Shown piece by piece: positions 1 to 10,900 of a stretch of DNA of 55,953 nucleotides. The notes beneath the pieces are model-generated. The model worked only from the letters and a program-made list of their open reading frames with translations, was not told where the DNA came from and ran no database searches. Origin of the DNA: Phoronis australis (lineage: Eukaryota > Phoronida > Phoronidae); contig NMRA01000090.1 of assembly GCA_002633005.1 (NCBI GenBank), forward strand, positions 993,500-1,049,452. The letters are read 5' to 3'. Both the position numbers and the translations under genes were made by a program. Position 1 is the stretch's first letter; each line of letters opens with the position of its first letter.

Positions 1-1128
1 TATCCGGCCAAAGGCCACGGGTCGGCCCGGGTGCATAAAAGGTAACCAATATAATTGTCGGGTTTATTGCCCGGACTTTGCCGGAAGTGCGCAAGCATTA
101 TCATGGCGCAGATCGTGAAATCGCTGGTTTCTGAATGTGTAGCTGAGTCAAGAGTCCCTTGCCTTTGAACACAAATGTCAAAAATTAAAATGAAGCAAAG
201 AATAAAGGCTTGATTTGTGACGACTTCAACACTAGATCAAAGCTGGCCCAAAATTCTCATCGGTGCGAGAAGCTCGATCTTACTGCTCACTGAATCAGGG
301 GGTGGCAAGTTCTCGGTCACGTGCAAGAGTTGGCATTCCGGGGCTAGAGTATATGATGTAATAAAGGCACGTCACCTCTCAGTTTCACTGCGTGATTAAT
401 TGTTCTAAGTTGAGCTCTGATTTTTTAAAAAAAAATAGCAGTTTTGTGATGTTTCGCCATGTGACACATACAGAACCGATCATGTCGTTGTAAATATTCC
501 GAAATAACCAACAAACATATATCACACTATGCCATACGAAACTGACCCGGGCAGGGGGGGTAAGTAAAGTCTTGAGTAGGCCTGGGTGGCTACATTCTTC
601 AGAAACTCAGTCGCGACTGAAGCGTAAGATCAAACACACGGCAACTCAGAACTCACTTAATTGTATGCGGCCGAGAACTAACGCGCGCACGAATTTACTT
701 GCCTCCACGGAAAGCAATCATAAACTACCGGGCACCGTATTCGTTCTCAGTAAAACCCCGGAGCTGTATTTATCTCATTGTAAAACCCTCTCTCTAGGGG
801 GCGCTCTGCATAACGTATTGCATTTGATTTTGAGAGTATAAAGCTTACGTCTTCTTTCGGGCGCTGTTATATAGAATGTAGCTGACAGCCTTCATCAAAA
901 ACTTCTCTACCATTTATTTACTACAAAGTACAAAGGTAAATAACTTATTGTTTTGCTGAAGTCTTCGTAAGTAGCATATTCGTTTTTAAGGTTTTGATGG
1001 CCGCCGGAAACGGGGAACGTTATGCTGCATTAGTCACTGGGAAAACCCAGGGTTTTCGGTAGAATCCAAACATTTAGTTTCATTTACTAACTAGGAAAAA
1101 CCCATTGCAATGCTCCTGTCTTTCCACC
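1..1128. other. No recognised gene at left edge
   Basis: I see no exon with convincing splice borders and protein-like content. Short open frames here look like chance. Weak donor-like sites occur near 935 and 968, which could belong to an untranslated leader, but nothing supports this beyond the local match. Confidence 0.4.
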
Positions 1129-1146
1129 ATGGCGTTGACATTGAAG
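1129..1146 (+). CDS. Possible short first coding exon
   Basis: An ATG in a good initiation context (CCACCATGG) is followed by five codons (MALTLK) and a strong donor GTACGT at 1147, ending in phase 0. It could be the start of the TIR-adaptor gene downstream or of another transcript. The next securely called exon (4911) begins in phase 1, so at least one linking exon would be needed. The evidence is only the start context and the donor. Confidence 0.2.
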
Positions 1147-1455
1147 GTACGTTTGTATAAAGCTAATCAAGTTACAGCCGAATTACAGAAGTCACATGTA
1201 TGTGAATTGAAATAGTTTGTTTTTAAACGACGCAAAAGCCAGGCGACAGGGGAAACTAATTATAGACGTCATGAGTCACGACAGTTTGAGCCTTCCTTGT
1301 TTGCTACCGTTTCGTTACTCGCATCCGTTTTATATCAGTATTTCTCTTCCTGTTGAAGTCGTCAAATGTCAACCATACTGTGTACAGAGGGGCATACAGC
1401 TCAACTTGAGAGGATGATCTCTGTTCTAAAGTGCTGGCTTCGGAGTTCAGTGTTG

Positions 1456-2170
1456 TACAGCTGTCTAAACGGTGACCACCGTATCTAGATAGCCGCAGTA
1501 GAGATGGTGAAGCTTTTATAGGAGTTTCATATGCCAGAAGATTTTCGGCAAACTATGCCTCGCACGGATGTTCTCATAAGATACTTTTGGCGCATAGAGG
1601 GATAGACACATTAGGAGGCAGTCAACGTCTTAAATAATTCTTTTGAACTCGAACAAATACGCCCAAAATGAAACATTTTCTTCAAGCAGGCCAGTTTTGA
1701 TACTTGCGTGCAGTCTTAGCGATGACATAGGAGCGCGTGTACTTTAAAATGGCCTGTTGCCGATTTGAGCAACTGAACGAAGGACTGTTGGAGTTGGAAG
1801 GTTCCAAGGTGTCCCTCTATGCGCAAAAGGTACTTACAATAACATGGTTTTGATGATTTAATCAGTGTGAGGCATAATTTGCCAAAAAGCTTCCGGCATA
1901 GGAGCTTCACCGTGGCCAGCTATAGACGGTGGTCACTGTCTAACAGCTGTCTAGACAGTGCAGTAGAGATGCCATGATGCTCCCATAGGACCTTCATACA
2001 ATGGAAGCTTTTCGATGAATTATGCCTCACACTGATTAATCCATCAAAGTCACATTGATATATTATTACCATATGCACATAGAGAGGGACACCTCGGGAG
2101 GCCATGGATGTCTTTGATTCCTTCAAACTCGAAAGAATACTCCCGTTATCAAGCTTTTTTCAAGCAGTCA
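1456..2170. repeat. Three-copy direct/inverted repeat (foldback type)
   Basis: Three diverged copies of a unit of roughly 200-240 bp lie side by side: about 1456-1695 (forward), 1740-1936 (reverse complement) and 1939-2170 (forward). Shared words include CAGCTGTCTA, GCAGTAGAGATG, GCATAGAGGGA and TTCAAACTCGAA. The arrangement resembles a foldback or nested MITE array. No coding content is seen. Confidence 0.65.
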
Positions 2171-3229
2171 TCATTATGGTATTTCTTTGGCAATAATATC
2201 ACGTGTGGATGTCCAAGGCGTAGAAGTGATGACCCTGTAATAGGAATTCTGAAACTGATTTACCAGGGCATCAGTGACATAAACAAGTACACCCTCGAAA
2301 ATATGAGTACACTTATAAGTATAATATTGACGTTACTCGTATTATTCGGTAGTATTTGAACAGACACAGAGCAGATGTTCTGCGTTTTTCATCACATTTG
2401 GCTAGTGTATGTCTGGAAAGAGTGCAGAATATGCTTGTATTGAGCACTGTTTCTGTTTTAAATTGATTCTAATAAAGAATACTAAACAATATGCAGTCTG
2501 GAAACAGTTTCCTTTGAAAAAAAGATTGGAATTGATGGACACACTGACAAAACTGCAGTTATCTTCTTTTAATTTTTGTCTTAAAAATGCACTAATTATA
2601 GGTCATTGACCAAAATGTTGTTACCTTACTTTTTGTAAGAAAAGTTGTCTGTCAACAGATGTTATGAGCTATGCAATGCATCGCTGAAATGGAAAGGAAT
2701 CATCCCAGTGAAAAGGGTTCAATCGATTTATTTTTGATTGATAAAATGAAGGGTTCAAATTTAGAGCAATCTAAGGGGAAAACTCTACATGTTATATTTT
2801 TACTTTTGCTCGTAAGTTTTGAGACAAGAAGCTAAAAATGCTAGCTAGTTCATTTTAATGTGTCTTAAACATGTGAAAGTTTTTAACGTCTTTTTGACTT
2901 AAGCCAGTACACTGACAAATCTATTTCAATTTCCGTTTTGTCATGAACATAATGCAAATTATATAAGTCAGCTGACCAAAAGAAGAAGTTGAATGTGATG
3001 TTGGCATAAGAAAACAAGTCTGGCAGCAGACATTGTATCATAGAAAACTGGTATGCCACATGGCGAAGTAAATTGCACTGGTAGTCATAGTTAGTAACAT
3101 TGGAAGGGAAGACAAGTGTTAGTTCTTTATAATTTTCTAATTGTATACCTAGCAATCTAGCGCAAATCCCAATATTCAAATGAAAATTGAGGTCGCCAAA
3201 ATTGAACTCTGATCTTGGCCGTTTTTTTT

Positions 3230-3545
3230 TTGCCAAACAATTCTGTCTTCAGTCTGTTTACTTTCTCACGTAGTTTAAGTGCTTATTTGATGATATGTGC
3301 CAACTAATAGTGAAGGTGGAAAGTGTTGAGTTCACAAAATAATATGAACAGTTGTGAACCAAAGGTATTGTAATTAAAGTTTGGAAGTCCACACAACTTT
3401 TTAAACGGATTTTGCATGAATTATTGTCTGACTTTTATACTTGCTGTGGTGCATTCATGGTGACTTGGGATTTTTCCAGGTCGGCAAACACAATCTGAAG
3501 TCGTATTGATGAGCTGCAGGTTGCAAAATCGAGCACAGATATTGT
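3230..3545 (+). repeat. Interspersed repeat, copy 1
   Basis: This stretch matches 10100-10425 on the same strand. Both contain, in the same order, a GTCTGTTTACTT word, a CAATTGTGAATC/CAGTTGTGAACC word, CAACACAAC..GGATTTTG, TTACTGTCTGACTTT, and GGGATTTTTCC followed by AGGTCG..AACACAATCTGA. It is a diverged dispersed element of unknown class. The splice-like CCAGGTCGG at its end is part of the repeat and not an exon border. Confidence 0.65.
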
Positions 3546-4182
3546 AGATAGTCTAGCTCATCAATTTCATCCGGGTTCTAATGAGTTATGCATGAAACAT
3601 CATTCCGGTAGTGACGCTCGTGAACCAGCTTGCCGAAGTCATTCGTGGCCATCATTGTTTAAAAGCACATCAGACTGTGTTTGCCACCAGAACTTTAATT
3701 TTCAGTCAGTTTGGAGTACTACAGCACCTCTAGTGGCCGTTTTGTGCGATTGTCCTGTTGTTCAGATGTCTGGTTGATATCTCATAAACCACAAGGGCAT
3801 GCTAATGGTATTTGAAACAAGGGTATAAGGCATCACTGAGCCAGTGCATGTGACTCTCAAATCAACCCTGCCCATCATGGCCAGAAGGGTAGGGCTTAGG
3901 AGTGTTTTTGAGCTGAAACGTTTTCGAATATCTGGAGAACGGATGTATAGCTTTAAGTTAGCTTTGTCTCAATGATTTGTGACGATAATGCATCAGCTCC
4001 AGTCAATTTTGAGTGCTCAGATTCGACCTTTGCAGAACCCTTTAGTAGCCTGGTCTTTATCTATGGGGAGAGAGCTTTTCTGGAGAACCAATTGACCGCT
4101 TACACTGAGTCTTTACTTTCACATGTATTTAGTCTTATCAACCAATCATCATTTTTGGCTTGAGACACTTTTTATGTTTCAG

Positions 4183-4260
4183 GGACTGTTTGTTTTTCCT
4201 CTGAACTGCACTAGTGTCTCCTGTCCTGGCCCACAATGCAATGTGGTTCTCGCTTTTCAC
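4183..4260 (+). CDS. Candidate 26-codon exon, unassigned
   Basis: A strong polypyrimidine/acceptor (TTTTTATGTTTCAG) and a strong donor (CAC|GTGAGT) enclose exactly 26 codons. The exon is open only in phase 0 and encodes a hydrophobic, Cys-containing peptide (starts GLFVFPLNCTSV). It is in phase with the 1129-1146 candidate but does not join directly to exon 4911. It may be an upstream exon of the TIR gene or chance; I do not recognise the peptide. Confidence 0.25.
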
Positions 4261-4910
4261 GTGAGTACCTGAGATTATGTTCTTTTTACAACTTTGATTT
4301 AATTTAATGTAGAATTTGTCACTTGACACAGACTTATGGTTGCACAATTTAAAGAATAAACTAAAGAAATGGAAATCATTGTTTTGTTTCTTTATTAGGC
4401 CAAAACCCATAATTGGTTCTGGACTGGTTTTTTGAAAATGGAATTGGTGGACCGGGTTCAGTTGTTTTTTGAGTTGCTCACCATTTCAAGAAGGAAAATC
4501 CACGATCAAAAATCATGTGTGATTTTTTCATGCATTACCTTAAGCAAATCAAGTCTTTTTACCCTTGCTTACGTACCTGGGGGCAGCTTTTGTTTGCTTG
4601 TCCGCTGTTATGTGCCCTCGTGTAGTAACACCGTGCAGGATGTTAATGAGATTTTGCAGAGGTGCTCCTAAAGGTGGATGAGCACAATTTTTGGAACCAT
4701 ATGATGACCACTGCGTCCCCTAGTAGCAATTTTATTTTACATTTCAGTAACTCAGTAACTATTGTATTCTCGGCATTTTTTCCATGATGAGATTTAATTA
4801 TTTTTCTAATTGTGTGGAGTAAGGTCATATTTCTTTCTTGAGTCTTTAAGTCTTTTTCTCTGAGACAGACCCTTGGAGTATCTAACTATGTGTCTGTTAC
4901 TTCCTTGTAG

Positions 4911-4997
4911 TCGACTCTGTGCAGCCTGTTGGTGACAATCTTCTAGACAATGATGCAGGGTATGCTGTACCTGATCACAGAATGGTGCTTAACTCAG
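4911..4997 (+). CDS. TIR adaptor, first confidently placed exon
   Basis: Acceptor TTCCTTGTAG and donor TCAG|GTGAGT enclose 28 codons, entering and leaving in phase 1. The peptide (DSVQPVGDNLL...) is acidic and low in hydrophobics, as expected for a disordered N-terminal region. Only this frame is open, and its phase joins exactly to the exon at 9401 through a Val codon. The true initiator exon lies upstream and is not identified. Confidence 0.6.
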
Positions 4998-7900
4998 GTG
5001 AGTTTCCCTGGTTGGATGATGGAATTCGAATTGGGTGGTCTTAAAGGCGTTATATATCTGCATGTTATTAAGAGATAACATTTGGATTTTTATGTGTCCA
5101 CATTGCTGTCATTTGTGTTCAGGTGTCCTGTGTCCACTGCTGTATCTCCTGAATCCCTTGCCGTGGTAAATTGAGATTTCACAGATGTGCTCTCATCAAA
5201 ATGACAACAGGACGAAGAATTTTCGAGCCGTCACACTTCTGCTGTGTTCCCTATTGGCAATTTTAGTTTTTTACGTTTGTCTCTGTATCGTTGGAGTTCC
5301 TTGATGGATGTTCATGAAATCCGATCTTAGATATCTGTTAAGGTGTTGGCGATGCCTTCCCATTTTCGGACAGATTAGCCGTATCTTGCTTCACCTAATG
5401 ACTCTGTTTCTAGGCACCCTGATAAGCAGAGTTCCCTTATGGTTTTTCATGAAATTTGGTAAATCAGTCTCTATTATGAAGACAACAATGCTTTGCAATT
5501 TTTGAAGAGATTTGATGGATTCTATCTGTGCTGCCTAATGGCCATTTTTATGCGCCCACATATTTATATGTGGACGCATTATGCCGTCATCTCTGTCCGT
5601 CCGTCCGTCCGTCCGTCCGTCCGGGCGGCGTCCGTCCGGCGTCCGGCGTCCGGCGTCCGCTGCTCTATCTCGAAAACCCTTTGACATACGTTCATGAAAT
5701 TTGGCACATATGTTCCATTCATGAATGGGACGGCATGTGCGAACTTTCGGACGGATCCGACTACCGGTGTGCCCCCTAGTGGCAATTTTAGTTTTTTACG
5801 CTTACCTTTGTATCTTCAAAAGTATTGAACGGATTTTCATGAAATTTGGTATGTAGGCACCTATTAGTGAGATGACGCTATCCTACTGTTTTCAGATGGA
5901 TTCGACGTAGTTTGCGCCACCTAGTGGCCATTTTTACTGTTTTCGAGTCTGTATTTTTGCGTCCACCCCTCTATCAACCAAACCGCTCAAAGGATGATTG
6001 TGAAAATTGGCGTGTATGTGCTTACTATAAGGAAGACAGCTGACAATGATTTTCAGACGATTTGGACTACTGTGGCGCCTCCTAGTGGCAGTTTTGTTTT
6101 TTTGCGCCCATGGCTGTATCTCCCAAACCGTTTGCAGGATCTTTACTAAATTTAGCAAGTGTATTTATGTGATGTTGACAACGGACGATGACGACTTTAG
6201 GATGATTCTGATTACCGGTATGCCTCTAGTGGCAATTTTAGTATTTGCCTCTAGTGGCAATTTTAGTATTTTACATTGACCTCTGTATTTTCATAGGTCT
6301 TCAGGTGTATACTTTGTGTTACTTCGTGACTGTGAAGGAAAAGTTCCTAGTAGAAATTTGTTTCTGGCATTCTAATGCTGTGCTAATCTCGTATGTTGGT
6401 AAATTTGTTTTTAATTCTATGTTTCTGTGGTGCTTTAAGCAACTGGTGTATAGGATGTGCTTGTATTATGAAGATTACTCACATTTTGCCCCTAGCCTAT
6501 TGAGGAGACAATGACCATGCCTTTCCATTTTGCAAAGTATGCCCTCTACTGGCCACTTTATGGTACCAATAAACAACCCTAGAAGGATACCGTATGCGGT
6601 GCAATTGTGGGCGCATTTCAACGCTCCGCGTTGCTCTTGTTATTCTTTTTGAGCTCACCTGAGTCTATATCTGCCAAACTGCTCAAGATCAATATCAAAA
6701 TTGGCAGATGTGATCCCATTGATAAGAGCACGGCTGACATTTGATTTCATATTGGTCTGTCTACTTTGGCAGCCTCTAGTGCTACTGTCATATTTCATGG
6801 AATTCAGCAAATTCATTTTTCATTGGGATGACTACGCCTTCCCATTTTGAACAAGTTTGATGTGATATTTGTTGCATGTCTAAGTGGTTTTATCTGACAA
6901 CCCTTAACATTTCTTGACTATCCTGACTGGCCCTGAACTCAGAAGTTTATTTTTGGGACAAATATGTGGTGTGGGAACTTTTGCAGTTTTATGACAAAAT
7001 CACAGATGGAAATTTCAAGTAAGAAATCCCTGCAGCTTGCTCCTTCAACTCATCGCTGCTAACTTTCTAGATCAAGATACACTTCCAATAATTTTGAAGA
7101 AATTAGAAAATTTTGTTGCACAAACAAAAAAGAGCCACTATAAAATCGTTATAATTTGTTAACTTTGAAACTTAAAATGTGGTTCCGAATGCTTACGTAC
7201 ATTTTTTGGACAGTTGAAACTCCACTTGTGAGTCCGAATCCTGAACAAGTCGTGATGTACTAGTAACATCGTTGACAGAAATTCTAGCTGCTATTGCTTT
7301 GATCCCAGAAGTCAAGACAAATTATCATCAACATATCTGTCTAAATTTTGCCTCAACCTAGCCCGACGGACACATCAGTGAGCATATGGGTAGCCCAGTG
7401 TGTCCTGGGTGGGGTACTGATCTTAAAACCCCTAACATTTGGTGGAGTCTTGCCCATTGTACTGGCTGGCACTATTACATGGCTATGACTCAAAGTGCAT
7501 GGCAACGAATGGGAAAGTATCTCCATTTTATTAAAAAAAAAACAGGCAAACTTGCTTTCACAAAGAACCTGTTGACCAATAAGAGGGCTCCCGTGAATTT
7601 TAGCTCCAATGTTTTGTGTAATAGGCTCAACCATGAGGCCTGGGCACGTCTGATGCACTGCAAAAGACATCAGACCGTATGCAGTTTCTTTTTAAATTTC
7701 AGGGAGAATATTGCTCTTTCATTAAACTTTTTACTGCCAAATGAAAGACTAACATAAAGTAATTTTCTGATGTTGCAAATTGTCATTAGTGGCATTTTTA
7801 TAGCTAAAACGTAGCAAACCAGATACAGTGGCCAAAAGCTGATATTGGCATTCATGTGGGTCATGTTTGAAGTCTCCAAAAAGTGACGTCAGTGAAAGAG

Positions 7901-10900
7901 TTGCAACGATGTCTAACTGGAAAGCATACAAAACTGGGGTTTTGACTACAAATGAATATTAACACCAAATTAACACTTAAATATTTGCATTAGAAGAATT
8001 CACTGAAGAACTTTGCCAGTCAGTCAGTTTGATTAAAGTTCGACGATTCTAAATACAATGGACAGTCATGTCTAACTCTTTGAGCGTAGTAATGATGGAC
8101 AGTGGGATGAGGCTGTGTGTCTTGAACCACAGAATCCAGTTTGCGACACAATATAGATAAGTAGTAGCTGAACACTTGGGGAGAGGATACTAATTTCATG
8201 ATATCTGGTGACTGAAAGAATGTATGAGGCATAGTTTGTGAACAAAAGGCAGCTGCGCTGGTCTAATTTTGGGGAAGCTATCGCTTTCTATGGTTATATA
8301 CATCCTTACTCATTTTTCTCTGCAGGCGGAATGGCAGGTTTGAAGCCATTCTCCAGTCAATGCATTAGAAACCAATAACTGCAGTGCTTGCATTAATTCC
8401 AGCCATTAACTCAGGAGTAACGAATTATAGATTATTGTTATTTCCCATATCTTGACCCCAAGTGCGATTTTGAGGATTAGGGTAAATACCTGCTGAGCAC
8501 GTGTACTAATTTATTTATCCACATCTTGACAATAAACTCTTACAAAACTCACGAATATTTAAATGCAGCTATATGCAGCGTAGTGTATCAGCGTAGTGTA
8601 TCAGCGTAGTATATCAGCGTAGTGTATCAGCGTAGTGTATCAGCGTAGTGTATCAGCGTAGTGTAGCAGCGTAGTGTATCAGCGTAGTGTATCAGCGTAG
8701 TGTATCAGCGTAGTGTNNNNNNTAGTGTATCAGCGTAGTGTATCAGTGTAGTGTATCAGCGTAGAGTGTGTGCGTAGTGTAGCAGCATAGTGTAGCAGCG
8801 TAGTGTAGCAGTGTAGTGTAGCAGCTAGTGTATCAGCATAGTGTATCAGCATAGTGTATCAGCGTAGAGTGTGAGCGTAGTGTAGCAGCATAGTGTATCA
8901 GTGTAGTGTAGCAGCGTAGTGTATCAGTGTAGTGTATCAGCATAGTGTATCAGCGTAGTGTATTAGCGTAGTGTGTGTGCGTAGTGTAGCAGCGTAGTGT
9001 ATCAGCGTAGTGTATCAGTGTAGTGTATCAGCGTAGTGTATCAGTGTAGTGTATTAGCGTAGAGTGTGTGCGTAGTGTAGCAGCGTAGTGTATCAGTGTA
9101 GTGTATCAGTGTAGTGTAGCAGCGTAGTGTATCAGCGTAATGTATCAGCATAGTGTATCAGCGTAGTGTATCAAATCAGACACTTGAGCGTCTTCTATCA
9201 CGGAACATTGCAACATGTCCGTTACGTTTCCTGACAACCGTTATCTCTCATGAGAGATAACTCTATGGGTTATTACCTTGTAGTTATTTACTGTTCAACT
9301 TCAAGCAGATAAATGCTAATATGATGAAAAAGGATTTCATTTCTATTTCATCAAAGTCTGTTTAAGCAACTTTTCTCATCAATCAACACAACTTTTTCAG
9401 TTTCCAGTGGATCTAGTGGGTATGCTTCAGATCTCAGCCGCCAGGTGTCTCAAGTCTCAAATGAGCCGGAAAACAATATTGTCGATAGCGTCAATGGTCC
9501 CTTTGGTGATAGCGAAGATGACAATGATCGCCCTGTAGATGGCATGGTTTTTTATGCTGCTCATGATTATGACGATGCTGAGAAATGGATTGAAGATATC
9601 AGGGAAAACGTCAAACTTAGAAATGGTAAGATTCTTGGCAGTTTGAGCATTGAACATTTCTCCTGTCATTGTGCAAAGTTAGAGAGAAGGCCTTTCCAAA
9701 ATATTCCGTAATTGCTGACCTCTTAAAATTTACGTATTGTTGTAACCAGCATAGCTTACTGTCAGGTTCAAGCTTGTGACTGCTTAAACTTCATTGGAAG
9801 AGTAAATATCGAAATTCAGTGCTTCACACTTAGCTTGACGCCAAGATCTGAAGGTGCATTTGACGACTTGGCAAAAATCGCAGGTCACCAAACAAAATCT
9901 GAGGTCGCCAAAAACTGACATTGAAATCGTCAAAAAAGGTCGTGCCATACTCCGTTCTTAGAAACTTTTGCTTACCTCTCCAATTTCTCCCCGAAAAAAT
10001 GCGTACCATTTACTCTTTTACTCATATGCCACTGGAGATGAAACGCAGGCGATCGCATACACTGGAGGCACGTGTTTCACCGATCTTGCTCGATTTTTGC
10101 TGAACAATTCCGACATCTGTCTGTTTACTTCCTGTTGTAATTTAAGCACATGTTTAATGTTTAACGTGTGCTGACTGTTGTGATGGCAAATGCACTGATT
10201 TCATGAAATAAATGGAACAATTGTGAATCAAAGATAATAAATCTAAGAAACCTGTTAGCAATTTAAAGTTTAGAAGTCAACACAACGGATTTTGGGGGAA
10301 TTACTGTCTGACTTTGGTACTTGCAGTGGCGACTTTGTGGCGCCTTGGGATTTTTCCTAGGTCGCCAAAACACAATCTGAGGTCACATTGGGGACCTGCC
10401 GGTCACCAAATTGAGCACTAAAATTAAACCAAACCTTTTTTCAGGAAAACCTCCCGAATTTCGATTATTTGAAGTTAACTATGGAAAGAGCAAGTTTCAT
10501 GAGCTGGATAAGGCAATGCGTCGCAGTACATACTGGTTGTTTTATTTGACATCAGAGCCGGACCCTTTTATTTTGAAAGCTCGTGACGAGTGCCTAGAAG
10601 AGGCCTTGTCAAACGAAGACCGTAGGTGGTCCATAATACCGATTTTTACTGCACCAAAAGACAAGTTGTCAGTGCCTTCTGGTCTAAAGTCTATAGCTGG
10701 CATTTATACAGTTAGCACAAATATTAAATCTGTGTATAGCAAGATGAAAAAGACATTCAATGAAAAACTCTACGAGAGGCTTGAGAGAGAGGAGCGTTGG
10801 AGGACTGAGAAACGGCAGACACAGATGAAAAAAGCAAACATGAAAAAGATGGATGAGATACTGGAACGGGAGAAAGCGAAAATTAAAAGAGATGATGAGT

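Larger units (their letters stand above)
4998..9400. other. Intron of the TIR gene, repeat-filled
   Basis: No further exon was found. The intron holds the element with about 145-bp periodicity, a retrotransposon 3' fragment and the 13-bp satellite, listed separately. Remaining sequence is unremarkable A/T-rich DNA. Confidence 0.6.

Noticed and set aside
3470-3545. CCAGGTCGGC as an exon acceptor for the TIR gene
   Set aside because: The same word occurs in the second copy of the dispersed repeat near 10340; it belongs to the repeat.
5493-5785. Overlapping frames with SVRPSVRP and TDGRTDGR
   Set aside because: They are generated by the GTCC microsatellite inside a repeat element.
8575-9172. 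CRISPR array
   Set aside because: Units are contiguous 13-mers with no spacers, and the genome is eukaryotic.
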